64,000 nt of DNA from Afipia sp. (GCA_017308575.1 JAFKEQ010000003.1:620001-684000), one strand, 5' to 3'. Counted from the stretch's first letter, positions 42,761-52,312 are shown. The notes: a model not told the origin generated them from the letters alone. A program made the numbers and translations.

Positions 42761-43681
42761 ATGCTTTTGCAGGCGAGTCAGGGCCAGTCCGGATCGGCGC
42801 ATGTCGTCGTGCTGGGGAATGAGAAGGGCGGGTCGGGCAAGTCCACCACCGCCCTTCACATCGCCGTTGCCCTGCTGAAGGCCGGTCAGCGGGTTGCCAC
42901 TATCGACCTCGACTCCCGCCAGAAGAGCTTCACCCGCTACATCGACAATCGCCGGGCCTGGGCCCAGCGCAGCGGCCTGTCTCTCGAACTGCCGCATCAT
43001 TGCTGCGTGGCGTTGGGCGCCAGCATGCAGATCGAAGACAACGAGATGTCGGAGTTCGAGCAGTTCTCCGGGGCGGTCAGCGCGGTGGAGCGGACCCACG
43101 ATTTCATCGTGATCGATACGCCGGGGTCTGACAGCTACCTGATGCGGCTGGCGCACTCCATGGCGGACACGCTCGTGACACCGCTGAACGACAGCTTCCT
43201 CGACTTCGATGTACTCGGCGCGGTCGATCCAACCACCTATTCGGTGATCGGCGAGAGCCACTATTCGACCATGGTGAAAGCCGCGCGCAAGCAGCGGCGC
43301 GATCTGGACGGCGCGACCACCGACTGGATTGTCGTGCGCAATCGGCTGTCGATGCTGGGCTCCCGCAACAAGCAACTGATTGCCGAAGGGCTCGATCAGC
43401 TGTCGTTCCGGCTTGGTTTCCGTCCGATCGATGGCTTTGCGGAGCGCGTGGTCTACCGCGAATTCTTCCCGCGTGGCCTGACCGCGCTGGACGACCTCGA
43501 CGAGGCGACCCTCGGCACCCGGCCGAACATGGCCCATGTCACGGCGCGCGAGGAGGTCACCAACCTGCTGCGCCATCTGAAGCTGCCGCTGGATGAACGG
43601 GGCCGCCGGCGGGCCGCGACCCGGGCCGAATGGTTCGCCCAGGTCGACCGGCCGCTGGAAAATCATGGCCTGACGGTCTGA
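42761..43681 (+). CDS. mipZ: Cell-division site regulator MipZ (ParA-like ATPase)
   Basis: The 306-residue ATPase has a deviant Walker A (NEKGGSGKSTTALHIAVALL), then TIDLDSRQKSFTRYIDNRRA typical of MipZ, and FIVIDTPGSD as Walker B. In Caulobacter MipZ binds ParB at origins and inhibits FtsZ near the poles. ATG 42761 with AGGGG upstream is preferred over 42731. parAB are not adjacent, as is usual. Confidence 0.93.
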   Translation: MLLQASQGQSGSAHVVVLGNEKGGSGKSTTALHIAVALLKAGQRVATIDLDSRQKSFTRYIDNRRAWAQRSGLSLELPHHCCVALGASMQIEDNEMSEFEQFSGAVSAVERTHDFIVIDTPGSDSYLMRLAHSMADTLVTPLNDSFLDFDVLGAVDPTTYSVIGESHYSTMVKAARKQRRDLDGATTDWIVVRNRLSMLGSRNKQLIAEGLDQLSFRLGFRPIDGFAERVVYREFFPRGLTALDDLDEATLGTRPNMAHVTAREEVTNLLRHLKLPLDERGRRRAATRAEWFAQVDRPLENHGLTV

Positions 43682-44009
43682 CCGGCCGTTGCCGAAACGG
43701 CTGCGCTGCCTAAATTCAAGTCGAAAGCACAGGGCACTGGCAGTTCCAGCGTGCGTAACGGTAGAATTTTACACGTTATCGGCTGAACTCCTTGAGGGTT
43801 CAGCATTTATCCCCTGAGCGGGATGACTTGGCCTGATTGATGCATTGCACAAGATCAGTGTCAATTATGAGGTGCGGTGCAGAGAATTCTATTGGCTTGT
43901 CATCCTCTTGTAATGATCCGGCTGGACAAGGCCAAAGGATTCCAAAACACTGTGACGAGAGGATCGGTCCGGACGGTTGGCCGGGCGGTCCGGTAGTTTC
44001 GAGGACGAT
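43682..44009. other. Intergenic region, no gene seen
   Basis: It holds a short hairpin (GCTGAAC near 43783 and GTTCAGC near 43798) shortly after mipZ but without a T-run. Otherwise nothing is recognised. Confidence 0.5.
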
Positions 44010-44858
44010 ATGAAGCGCGGAATTTGCATTCTGCTGGGTTTGTCTGTGGTGGCTGTGGCCGCCTATTTCACCGCGAGCAAATGGGCGATCCGTCACGAAA
44101 CGCTTTCGTTTTACGATGCGGCGCGGGGCCGCCCGATCGAGGTGGCGATCGCGATCCGCCGCGACAAGGAAATGGCGGCAAATTCCGGCATCAACATTCT
44201 CCCCGTCGCCATCGTCAATCACGGCAACACGGTGAAGTTCACCGAATACTCGTTTCTGGCAAACGTGCTGGCGGCGCGCGGCTACATGGCGGTCAGCATC
44301 CAGCACGACCTTTCGACCGACGCTCCGCTGGTGACGAAAGTCGGCGAGCTTTATGTCGGGCGGCTGCCGGTCTATGAGCGCGGCGTCGCGAACATCGAAT
44401 TCATCATCAACGAGATGAAGAAGATTCAGCCGAACGCCGACTACAATCATTTGACGATGGTCGGCCATTCCAACGGCGGCGACATCTCGATGTATTTTGC
44501 CAAGATGCATCCGGATCAGGTGAAGAAAGTGGTTACGCTCGATAATCTGCGCGTGCCGTTTTTGACCGATGGCAAATTCAAGATTCTTTCGTTCCGGTCC
44601 AAGGACCCTGTTTTCAAGGCCGATCCCGGCGTCGTGCCGGATAACGAGACGTGCGAGCAGTCGGGCATCACGGTGGTCAACACCGGCTTCCAGCACACCG
44701 ATATGAGCGACCGCGGGCCGGAGAACGTGAAAACGTCGATTCAGGGCGTGCTCGACAAGTTTCTGGAAGACGACAGCAAGCTTGCGCCGGTCGATACCAA
44801 CAAGGTCGTGGTGCCGAAGCCCGGGCCGGTGGCGCAGGTCGCGCCTTCCGGCAACTGA
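44010..44858 (+). CDS. Exported or anchored alpha/beta hydrolase
   Basis: The 282-residue protein starts with a hydrophobic signal/anchor (MKRGICILLGLSVVAVAAYF) and has an alpha/beta-hydrolase core with nucleophile elbow GHSNGG (residues near 153), preceded by MAVSIQHDL and followed by FQHTDMSDRG with the likely catalytic His. GAGGACGAT precedes the ATG. Activity on esters or lipids is probable but unspecified. The final 35 residues are Pro/Val-rich. Confidence 0.85.
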   Translation: MKRGICILLGLSVVAVAAYFTASKWAIRHETLSFYDAARGRPIEVAIAIRRDKEMAANSGINILPVAIVNHGNTVKFTEYSFLANVLAARGYMAVSIQHDLSTDAPLVTKVGELYVGRLPVYERGVANIEFIINEMKKIQPNADYNHLTMVGHSNGGDISMYFAKMHPDQVKKVVTLDNLRVPFLTDGKFKILSFRSKDPVFKADPGVVPDNETCEQSGITVVNTGFQHTDMSDRGPENVKTSIQGVLDKFLEDDSKLAPVDTNKVVVPKPGPVAQVAPSGN

Positions 44859-45025
44859 TCCTTTCAGAAAACGGTCGTTGTCCGTCAGCGATCGGGCGCC
44901 GGGCCGGGCGCCATCACACGTGCGTGAATTCCCATTTGCTTTCGGTGCGCTACGTTGATCCGCCACATTCGATTGGTGGCATGACTTCTGCTTTTCTCTT
45001 CGCAGATCATCTGGAGGTGAGAGTC

Positions 45026-45208
45026 ATGTCCATGACCAGTGTTTTCCGGCCGTCCGCGCTCGCTTCGTCTGCTGAGGAGTCCTTTGCCCCCTGGGTCAGC
45101 GACGACGAATGCCTGTCGCGCCTCGCGCGCGCGGTCGCAGAGCATGACGACAGCCGGCTCGGCGAAGTCGCCGAACTGATTGGCCGCCTCGCGGTGCCGA
45201 TCGAATAG
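45026..45208 (+). CDS. Small hypothetical protein, 60 aa
   Basis: The protein (MSMTSVFRPSALASSAEESF onward) is acidic and probably helical in its second half (LARAVAEHDDSRLGEVAELI). GGAGGTGAGAGTC gives a near-perfect ribosome-binding site before the ATG at 45026, the main reason to call the gene. No family is known. It lies between the hydrolase and the VWA gene on the same strand. Confidence 0.65.
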   Translation: MSMTSVFRPSALASSAEESFAPWVSDDECLSRLARAVAEHDDSRLGEVAELIGRLAVPIE

Positions 45209-45267
45209 GTGGTCGCGCGCGGTCATTGACCGTTCCCCGGCCACGCGCCACATAGGACTCGTATCCA

Positions 45268-46026
45268 TTGCGAGATCCGATGACGCGCGATCCGACATAT
45301 CCAAAATCCGGCGTGCCGCCCGTTGCGGGCAATACGCGTACAGTCCCAGATGCCCCGTTGTCGGCATCCGGCGACATCGCCGCTTTTGTGGCCAAGGCGC
45401 GCGCCATGACGCCGGGTCATCCGGGCAGCGGCCGGCTGATCTTTGCGCTCGATGCCACCATGAGCCGGCAACCCACATGGGACATGGCCTGCGCGCTGCA
45501 GGCCGATATGTTTCGTGAAGCGGGCAGCATCGGCGGTCTGTCGGTTCGTCTCGTCTACTACCGCGGCCTGAACGAATGCCGCGCCAGTAACTGGGTGTCC
45601 GACACTGCGCATCTCGCCAGATTGATGAACAGGATCGATTGCCAGGGCGGCAAGACCCAGCTTGGCCGCGTGCTCTCGGATGCGCGCCGCGAAGCCGTTG
45701 CTTCCGGCGTGCGTGCGATCGTGTTCGTCGGCGATGCGATGGAGGAGAACGTGGATGCGCTGTGCGCCACCGCCGGCGAACTCGGCCTCTTGAAGGTGCC
45801 GTGCTTCATGTTCCAGGAAGGCGACGATTCCATCGCGGAAAGCGCGTTTCGCGAGATCGCGCGGTTGACGGGCGGCGCGTGGTGCCGCTTCGATATGGGG
45901 TCGGCGGCGCAGCTTCGTGAACTGCTGCGTGCCGCAGCGGCCTATGCGGCGGGCGGGCGCGACGCGCTGATGCGGCTGGCCAGAAACGCCACGGGCGCGG
46001 CGGCGCTGCTTGGACAGATGAAGTAG
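45268..46026 (+). CDS. VWA-like domain protein
   Basis: The 252-residue soluble protein has a von Willebrand A-like fold: LIFALDATMSRQPTWDMACA contains a D-x-T-x-S metal site, then LSVRLVYYRGLNECRASNWV and GVRAIVFVGDAMEEN. It begins at TTG 45268 or, more conventionally, ATG 45280. VWA domains mediate metal-dependent protein contacts. A membrane-anchored J-domain gene follows 122 bases downstream on the same strand; a joint role in a chaperone or assembly process is inferred. Confidence 0.85.
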   Translation: MRDPMTRDPTYPKSGVPPVAGNTRTVPDAPLSASGDIAAFVAKARAMTPGHPGSGRLIFALDATMSRQPTWDMACALQADMFREAGSIGGLSVRLVYYRGLNECRASNWVSDTAHLARLMNRIDCQGGKTQLGRVLSDARREAVASGVRAIVFVGDAMEENVDALCATAGELGLLKVPCFMFQEGDDSIAESAFREIARLTGGAWCRFDMGSAAQLRELLRAAAAYAAGGRDALMRLARNATGAAALLGQMK

Positions 46027-46148
46027 CTGGCGATTGCCGGACGACGCTGCGACGCTATTTCGCGATATCTCGGTTTAACAAATGCCGGTATCACCTTAAA
46101 TCAGGATGTCGGCGTTTCGCCGCCCAATTGTAAGGATGATCGTTTCTC

Positions 46149-46883
46149 ATGCCGACCCTGATCGCTGGCATCGTCGCCGTCGCACTGCTGTACGCGGCGC
46201 TCAACGTGATCAAGGGCGCCGATCCCAAATGGCTTGCAAAGATCATCCGCGGCGGCGGCGGCATCGTGACGCTTGCGGCGGCACTGTTTGTCGGCGCCAA
46301 GGGCGAACTTGCGGTCGCAATCCCGCTCGGCATTTTCGGCGCAGGCCTGCTCGGCTGGTCGCCATTCGGTGCGCAGCTTGGGTCCGCGTGGGGAAACTAC
46401 GGACCGCAGTCCTGGAAATCACAGGGGCAGAAGTCCCAGGTACGGTCCCAGTTTATACAGATGACGCTCGACCACGACACCGGAGCGCTTCACGGGCTTA
46501 TTACCGCCGGACCCGAAGCGGGGCGTGTACTCGACGACTTCACGCTCGACGAGATCATTGCTCTGGCACGGGGGTTCGACGCCGAGAGCTGGGCTCTTCT
46601 GGAAAGTTATCTGGACCGCCGGTTTCCGGCCTGGCGTGAGCACGCGCAGGGCGCAGGGACAGGCCGGGGTGGCGGCGAGGATCGCGGCGCGGCGCCTGGC
46701 GGAAAAATGACGGCGGAGGAGGCTTATCAGATCCTTGGCCTGAAGCCGGGAGCCAGCCGCGACGACATCGGCCGGGCTCATCGTGGCCTCATGAAGAAAC
46801 TGCATCCCGACCAAGGGGGCTCGACGTACCTCGCTGCCCGTGTGAACGAGGCCAAGGATACTCTTCTTCGCAATCATCGCTGA
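46149..46883 (+). CDS. Membrane-anchored J-domain (DnaJ-like) protein
   Basis: The 244-residue protein has N-terminal membrane helices (about residues 3-19, 38-50 and 54-68), a linker with a helical domain (about 100-165) and a C-terminal J-domain starting AEEAYQILGLKPGASRDDIG with the essential HPD in KKLHPDQGG. The N-anchored, C-terminal J layout is like mitochondrial Pam18/TIM14 and would stimulate DnaK at the inner membrane. AAGGATGATC lies upstream. Confidence 0.9.
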   Translation: MPTLIAGIVAVALLYAALNVIKGADPKWLAKIIRGGGGIVTLAAALFVGAKGELAVAIPLGIFGAGLLGWSPFGAQLGSAWGNYGPQSWKSQGQKSQVRSQFIQMTLDHDTGALHGLITAGPEAGRVLDDFTLDEIIALARGFDAESWALLESYLDRRFPAWREHAQGAGTGRGGGEDRGAAPGGKMTAEEAYQILGLKPGASRDDIGRAHRGLMKKLHPDQGGSTYLAARVNEAKDTLLRNHR

Positions 46884-47054
46884 CTCCAGCACGCAACATC
46901 ACGCCACTGCGAGTAGCTTTCCCCTCTGTCCATGCCCCTGCGGACGCCCGCCGTTGTCCGGCGTGATCAATCCCGCGGTTAATGTTTTAGAGACCAAACA
47001 TTGAAAAATGGTTTTCACCGCGCGCGGCGGAAAAAATGCCGCACGAGTCTCGCA

Positions 47055-47087
47055 TAAAAAAATCCCGCGGCGTGCCGCGGGATTTTT
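47055..47087. terminator. Intrinsic terminator (functional on minus strand)
   Basis: AATCCCGCGGC and GCCGCGGGATT form an 11-bp stem with flanking A7 and T5 runs, so it works on either strand. It ends the D,D-carboxypeptidase gene (stop at 47110). Confidence 0.9.
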
Positions 47088-47109
47088 GAATGACTGCCTG
47101 AAGCGATGA

Positions 47110-49026
47110 TCAGTTGCGGATCGCGATGCAGGAAATGTCCGAGCGCTTCAGTGTGCGGCAGGCGGCTTCGGCGGAATCCTGATTGAGGCCGGCGAAGCGG
47201 GCGCGATAGAGAGTCTTGCGGCCCTTCGAGACCGTCTCGGTGAACTGTTCGGCATCACCCAGCAGCTTGCTGGCGCTGCCGCGTGCCTCATTGAGACGCT
47301 GGCGCGCCTCGCTTTCGCTTTCAAGCGCACCCACCTGGATGATCCAGCCGGTCCGGGCGGTCGCCTTGATGGCGCCGTTCTGCTGGATCGTTTGCATGGG
47401 CTGTGGCTGCGCCATTGCGACTTGCTGGACAGGCTGCGGCGCGGGCGAAGCTTGGAGTGCGGCAGCTTGCGCGCCGAGGGTGGAGGGCGGCGCGCCGCGG
47501 TTGGGATCCGCATAGGCCAGCGTCTGTGCATGCGGCGCTGTCGAAGAAGACGGAGCGGGGACCGCGCCGATGATGCCCTGACCGATGCCGTTGCTGGTGT
47601 TCGGTTGGGCGGGAAGCGGGGCCGGGAAATCGTTGCGCGACTGGGTTGAGGCGACCGGCCAGGGCTCTGCGCGGCGTTCAGGCGCGGCTTCCGCCGCGGC
47701 GACGACGCTTTTCGATGTTTCCGCGACTTCCGCCTTGCGCGGCGCGGGAATGGCGGCGGTTGCGATCGGAGCAGGAGCGCCTGGCGCAGCCGATGCAACC
47801 TTGGTCTGGCCCATGCGGACCTGAACGGTTCTGACGCGCACGGGAGTCATCGGTTCGGCCGATCCGGGGATGATGGAAAGAGGCTGCGAGATCACGCCGC
47901 TGGTCAGCGGAGCCGGAGCGGGCTTGTCCTCTGTTTCGACCGCTGCCTTCGCGGCGACGCGCGGCGCGGGAAGCGGAATCGGCTCCGATACGGTCGATGC
48001 AACCTTGATCGCGCCCTGCGACTGCACCATCGGCTTTGGTTTCACATTGTCGGCGATATCGCCGTCGTCGTCCTTGTTCGCAACGGCTGCAACCCGGGCG
48101 TCGTTTCCGCGCTCGGTGATCGCCGCGACCGTGCGCCGGGTCGAAGCTTCGTCGAGATGCTCGGCAAGCAGGTTGCGCATGATGGCGTCGCGCGACCCGC
48201 CGCTGCGGCCCCCCATCACGACGCCGACCAGGAAGCGATTGCCGCGCTTCATCGAGGTGACGAGATTAAAGCCCGATGCGCGGGTGTAGCCGGTCTTGAT
48301 GCCGTCGACGCCTTCGACCTGACCGATCAGCCGGTTGTGGTTGCGGATCACGCGGCCACGATAGTTGAAGGCCTCGGTGGAGAAGTAGCGGTAGTATTTC
48401 GGAAAACGATCCTGAATGGCGCGGCCGAGGGTGGCCTGATCGCGGGCCGTCGTCACCTGGGCATCGTCCGGAAGGCCGGACGCGTTCTTGTAAACCGTCT
48501 TGCTCATGCCGAGCGCGCGCGCCTTGCGGGTCATGAGCTTGGCGAAATCGTCTTCATCGCCGGCGATGGCTTCGGAAATCACCACGGCCGCGTCGTTGGC
48601 GGAACGGGTAACAAGACCTTTGATCGCATCCTCGACGCGGATGGTCTGGCCGGGCCGCAGTCCGAGCTTGGTCGGTGCCTGCACGGACGCGTGCTGCGAC
48701 ACGTTCATCTGCGTGTCGAGTTTCATCCTGCCGCTTTCGAGCTGTTCGAACAGCAGATAGAGCGTCATGATCTTGGTGAGCGAAGCAGGGTGACGCAGGC
48801 CGTCGGCGCTGGTGGCCTGCAGCGTGCTGCCCGAATTGGCATCGACGATGATCGAGGAGAAGGCGGGATTGTAGCTCGACACCGCCGCGTGGTGATGGCG
48901 GTGACGGGAGCGTCGGCGCGCATCGGCTGTATCGGTTGTGATGGCCACGGCCACGGAGATGGTGGCGACGCCAAGAAGGCAAAGACGAAGCGCGCGCGCT
49001 GACGCCGACGATTTGACTCCGAGCAT
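47110..49026 (-). CDS. D-alanyl-D-alanine carboxypeptidase with C-terminal SPOR domain
   Basis: A 638-residue exported penicillin-binding protein of the PBP5/6 (S11) type. A signal region covers residues 1-36. Active-site motifs are S82-L-T-K85, S142-A-N144 and K244-T-G246. After about residue 300 comes a long Ala/Pro-rich linker, then a SPOR peptidoglycan-binding domain at about 565-638 (TGWIIQVGALESESEARQRL, ending CRTLKRSDISCIAIRN). It trims stem peptides and is targeted by SPOR to septal glycans. Longer than ordinary S11 enzymes because of the linker and SPOR. Confidence 0.94.
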   Translation of the reverse strand: MLGVKSSASARALRLCLLGVATISVAVAITTDTADARRRSRHRHHHAAVSSYNPAFSSIIVDANSGSTLQATSADGLRHPASLTKIMTLYLLFEQLESGRMKLDTQMNVSQHASVQAPTKLGLRPGQTIRVEDAIKGLVTRSANDAAVVISEAIAGDEDDFAKLMTRKARALGMSKTVYKNASGLPDDAQVTTARDQATLGRAIQDRFPKYYRYFSTEAFNYRGRVIRNHNRLIGQVEGVDGIKTGYTRASGFNLVTSMKRGNRFLVGVVMGGRSGGSRDAIMRNLLAEHLDEASTRRTVAAITERGNDARVAAVANKDDDGDIADNVKPKPMVQSQGAIKVASTVSEPIPLPAPRVAAKAAVETEDKPAPAPLTSGVISQPLSIIPGSAEPMTPVRVRTVQVRMGQTKVASAAPGAPAPIATAAIPAPRKAEVAETSKSVVAAAEAAPERRAEPWPVASTQSRNDFPAPLPAQPNTSNGIGQGIIGAVPAPSSSTAPHAQTLAYADPNRGAPPSTLGAQAAALQASPAPQPVQQVAMAQPQPMQTIQQNGAIKATARTGWIIQVGALESESEARQRLNEARGSASKLLGDAEQFTETVSKGRKTLYRARFAGLNQDSAEAACRTLKRSDISCIAIRN

Positions 49027-49426
49027 GAAATTCCCCGTCCGATTCCCAGTTTATTCGCCTCGTTCTGAGGCCAAATTTGGTCCGGCATCGGCTGATCATG
49101 AGGCCGCGCCGTCCACGTGAAGCCGCTGCTCCGGCACGTCTGGCCGGATCTCCAGGTCATCCGGCTAAGGCTTTGGAACAACTTCGCTTTTCGGACGCGT
49201 CAGGAACGTGAAAAGCGCAGGGAATCAAAGTAGGTCGGGACGGTTTCGAAACGGTTAAGCAACCGTTGCCACGATGCGTGGGATTAGTCCCGGATTTAAG
49301 ACAATTGTGCGACGCACCAGATTCTTGACATTTTTTGTGCAATGCAGTATATATGGGGCGTGGTTAGGGAGCCGGGGTAACCTTCCCGGCATGTGCAGGT
49401 TTTTAGTCTGGGAAAGGACTCTGTTA
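49027..49426. other. Divergent intergenic region between carboxypeptidase and phasin
   Basis: About 400 bases with no convincing gene. It contains the consensus phasin promoter at 49325-49353 and, by position, the carboxypeptidase promoter. Confidence 0.6.
49325..49353 (+). promoter_or_regulatory. Consensus sigma-70 promoter of the phasin gene
   Basis: TTGACA at 49325-49330, a 17-base spacer, then TATATA at 49348-49353: an almost ideal housekeeping promoter, rare in this group. Transcription would begin near 49360, giving a leader of about 65 bases to the ATG at 49427. Confidence 0.8.
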
Positions 49427-49765
49427 ATGGCCCAAATCGAAGAAATTCAGAAGTACGGCAAAGAGCAGTTCGACGCCGCGATCTCGTCCGCCAATTCGTT
49501 CTCGAGCGGCCTGCAGGCCATCGCGACCGCTTACGGCGATTATGCCAAGAAGTCTTTCGAGGACACCAAGTCCTTCGTCGAAAAGCTTTCCGGCGTGAAG
49601 TCTGTCGAGAAGGCCATCGAAGTTCAGACCGAGTTCGCCAAGACCTCGTATGAGACCTTCGTTGCCGAGTCGCAGAAGATCGGCGAACTCTACAGCGATC
49701 TCGCCAAGCAGGCATTCAAGCCTTTCGAGACGTTCGTTGCCAAGGTTGCTCCGACCACTCACTAA
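49427..49765 (+). CDS. Phasin family protein
   Basis: The 112-residue, wholly helical amphipathic protein matches phasin_2: MAQIEEIQKYGKEQFDAAIS, YGDYAKKSFEDTKSFVEKLS, TEFAKTSYETFVAESQKIGE. Phasins coat polyhydroxyalkanoate granules. The ATG at 49427 follows GGAAAGGAC; the longer in-frame extension overlaps the promoter. A consensus promoter and strong terminator make this a highly expressed single gene. No PHA synthase is adjacent. Confidence 0.93.
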   Translation: MAQIEEIQKYGKEQFDAAISSANSFSSGLQAIATAYGDYAKKSFEDTKSFVEKLSGVKSVEKAIEVQTEFAKTSYETFVAESQKIGELYSDLAKQAFKPFETFVAKVAPTTH

Positions 49766-49783
49766 TTCGACTTTCCATTAAAG

Positions 49784-49812
49784 AAAAAGCCCGGCTCACG
49801 CCGGGCTTTTTT
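49784..49812. terminator. Intrinsic terminator after the phasin gene
   Basis: AAAAAGCCCGGC and GCCGGGCTTTTTT with a TCAC loop form a 7-bp GC stem extended by A/T pairs. It also lies just past the stop (49838) of the minus-strand VWA gene. Confidence 0.9.
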
Positions 49813-49837
49813 ATTGATGCGGTATTTGCGACGGCGC

Positions 49838-51190
49838 TTACTTCGCGATGCGGAGTTTCGAGAGCGACGTGCCGATCGAACTGAACGCCGTGTTGATGCC
49901 GCTGGCGCTCGTGGTCGAGAAGTAGTTGCTGGTGCTGCTCGCGCAGTACGACATCACGCTGGAATTGGCCGAACCGTCGGTGTTCACCTGGATCGTATAG
50001 ATTTGGATGCCGGCCGCCTTCGCATTGTCGCACAGCAGCTTCTGCCGGGCATCGATCGCCGAGACGGTGCTGCTGAAACGGTTCTGCGTGTTGTCGCCGT
50101 CGGACAGCAAAATCACGACCTTCGAATATTTGAAGTTCGAGTCCTCGGCCGGAGCATTGAGCGGCGACTGCTGCAGCAGCGACAGCCAGCCCCATGCCAT
50201 GCCGATCGCCTGGTTGGTGTTACCCGACGGGCTCATCGCATCCACCTTGGCCTTCAAAGCCGTCCAGTCGTAGCTCAGCGGCATGATCTGAACCGGGCAG
50301 GCCGATGCCTGGTCGGCGGGGAACAGAGTTGCGTTCACAGTGGTCGTGGGCGCGGTCGCCAGCGTGTCGTAGTTCTGATCGCGGTCAGAGACACAGCCGT
50401 TCCAGTTGTTGTGGTTGGAAGCGGTCCATGTGCCGCCCTTGTTCTGGCAGCTCGACTTTGTCGAGGGAGTCGATCGGCCGGAATAGCCGCTGCAGGACCC
50501 GTTTTCCTCTTCCCATGTGTCGGATTGCCCGCTCCACTTCAGCCATGTCGCGGTCTTGTTGGTCGTGCCGACATTGACGTCCACAGCGAACGGAATGATG
50601 GAAACATAGACGTCCCCATCGACCTTTGCCGCTGTCTTCAAGGTATCGAGCAAATTCTTGGCGGCGGTTTTCAGGGCATCCATCTTGCCTGAACTTGCCA
50701 TCGAGCCGGTGTTGTCGAGTGCCAGCGCGACGCGGAGTTTGGTCGTCCCCCAGACCGTCGTCGAACTCGCGCCGAAGGTCAGGCTGGGATAGCCCACCAC
50801 CTGCAGGAAGTCGGTCGGCATGGTGCCGGAGCCCGTAATGACGATCTGCGAGCCTTTGCTGGTGCTGTTGGTATAGGTCGCGTTCACCGTGATGCTCTTC
50901 ACTTCGGAGTGCTTGTAGAGCGCGTTGAAGTAATCCTGCGCCTTTTGATTGATCTGGGACGCCGTCATCGTGCTCGTCGCGTCCTTGGAAACCATCAAGG
51001 CCGCGGTATCGAGCGCCGCCTGCATGGCGGTCCGGGCGTTGTTGATGCGGGCATAGTCGATCGCGCCGCCGACCGCGCCCATAATGGGGATCAGGGCGAT
51101 TGCGAACATCGCGGCGACGTTGCCGGCCTCGGCGCGGCGGAAACGCGTTGCTAAAGTACGGGCCTGATTGAAAAACGATGCAGCAGTCAT
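49838..51190 (-). CDS. TadG-like pilus-associated protein with VWA domain
   Basis: From the ATG at 51190 the 450-residue protein begins with a type IV pilin-like/TadE-G segment (RRAEAGNVAAMFAIALIPIM) and then a VWA domain with MIDAS-like VALALDNTGSMASSGKMDAL and KVVILLSDGDNTQNRF. The insert near CSGYSGRSTPSTKSSC is Cys/Ser-rich. The upstream in-frame region to 51553 is not coding-like. TadG proteins sit in the inner membrane facing the periplasm. No other tad or flp gene is in the window. Confidence 0.88.
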   Translation of the reverse strand: MTAASFFNQARTLATRFRRAEAGNVAAMFAIALIPIMGAVGGAIDYARINNARTAMQAALDTAALMVSKDATSTMTASQINQKAQDYFNALYKHSEVKSITVNATYTNSTSKGSQIVITGSGTMPTDFLQVVGYPSLTFGASSTTVWGTTKLRVALALDNTGSMASSGKMDALKTAAKNLLDTLKTAAKVDGDVYVSIIPFAVDVNVGTTNKTATWLKWSGQSDTWEEENGSCSGYSGRSTPSTKSSCQNKGGTWTASNHNNWNGCVSDRDQNYDTLATAPTTTVNATLFPADQASACPVQIMPLSYDWTALKAKVDAMSPSGNTNQAIGMAWGWLSLLQQSPLNAPAEDSNFKYSKVVILLSDGDNTQNRFSSTVSAIDARQKLLCDNAKAAGIQIYTIQVNTDGSANSSVMSYCASSTSNYFSTTSASGINTAFSSIGTSLSKLRIAK

Positions 51191-51773
51191 GGCATCACCA
51201 AAAGAATGAGGTTCCGGGGTGGGCGTAAGGCCGCAGGGATGAAGAGGTAGTAAAATGCTGCGATGAATCCCGGGTACACCGGATGAGAAGGTGCCCGCTG
51301 CGCCCTGTGTCCCGTCATCGTTGTGAAGATCGGGTTGCCCGTTTCGATCAAATTTTATCGAATCGCCTGATGGGCTGGGATTTAAAGACCGGAAACGTTC
51401 GAAAATCGATGTCATGGTCATGGCGGCCACCGAAAACAGGTTGAGCCATGTGGTAGGGCCGGGTCCATGAAAACGCGGTAAAAGTTGCCGCCAATCTACG
51501 TAAAATGTCCCATAAAACGTCCGCCAGCGCCCCATTTCGGCGCTTATCGCCAATAAGGACGTAACGCGTTCCGATCCATTCGAGACAATTCCGGGGGATC
51601 GGCATTAACTACGGTCCGCCCCAAAGGAAGAGCGGAGCGACGTTTTTGCACTGGATTTGCTGCAGGCACGGCCTGCTTGCGGGCGAAGCCATAGCGACCC
51701 ATATTGTTAATGTCGTCGGCGGGCGTTCGGCCATCAGCGCGGCGTCGTTTATGGGGATTTCGAACTCTCAGTC
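51191..51773. other. 583-base intergenic region, no gene seen
   Basis: It separates the divergent TadG-like and clpS genes. Several short frames exist on both strands, none with a good ribosome-binding site or recognisable product. No repeat or strong hairpin stood out. Confidence 0.5.
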
Positions 51774-52187
51774 ATGCTGCAAGTGCCTACAAATCCGGAA
51801 TCGATCGCATCGCCAGTCATGGCGGGTGGGCGAGCGAGCGACGTCAGTCCGCGCATGAGCAAGGATGACAACACTGGCGGCGGGCCCGGTGCCCCGGGGA
51901 CCTCGGTCATCACCAAGGTCAAGCCGAAAGCCAAGCGGCCGAATCTGTATCGCGTCCTGATCCTGAACGACGATTACACTCCGATGGAGTTCGTGGTTCA
52001 TGTTCTGGAGAAATTCTTCAACAAGGACGTTGAAGCCGCGACCACGATCATGTTGCATGTACATCATCACGGCATCGGCGAATGCGGCGTTTTTACATAC
52101 GAGGTCGCTGAAACCAAGGTGACGCAGGTGATGGACTTTGCGCGAAAACACCAGCATCCTCTGCAATGCGTGATGGAAAAGAAGTAG
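51774..52187 (+). CDS. clpS: ATP-dependent Clp protease adaptor ClpS
   Basis: A protein of up to 137 residues. The core from about residue 57 ([49 protein letters not shown]) binds N-degron residues and delivers substrates to ClpA. The first 40 residues are disordered and vary in this family; starts at 51774, 51819 or 51855 are possible and no ribosome-binding site decides between them. clpA follows 125 bases downstream, the usual arrangement. Confidence 0.95.
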   Translation: MLQVPTNPESIASPVMAGGRASDVSPRMSKDDNTGGGPGAPGTSVITKVKPKAKRPNLYRVLILNDDYTPMEFVVHVLEKFFNKDVEAATTIMLHVHHHGIGECGVFTYEVAETKVTQVMDFARKHQHPLQCVMEKK

Positions 52188-52312
52188 CCTCTGGATACGC
52201 TCCGGCAGCTGGGAACCGGATCGAACCGACAACGCCTAAAGGTTGCAGGAACTGATCAAGCCGGACCGGACGACAAACGATCGAAGAGTGGCGGGGGCCA
52301 TAAGGGACGCGA

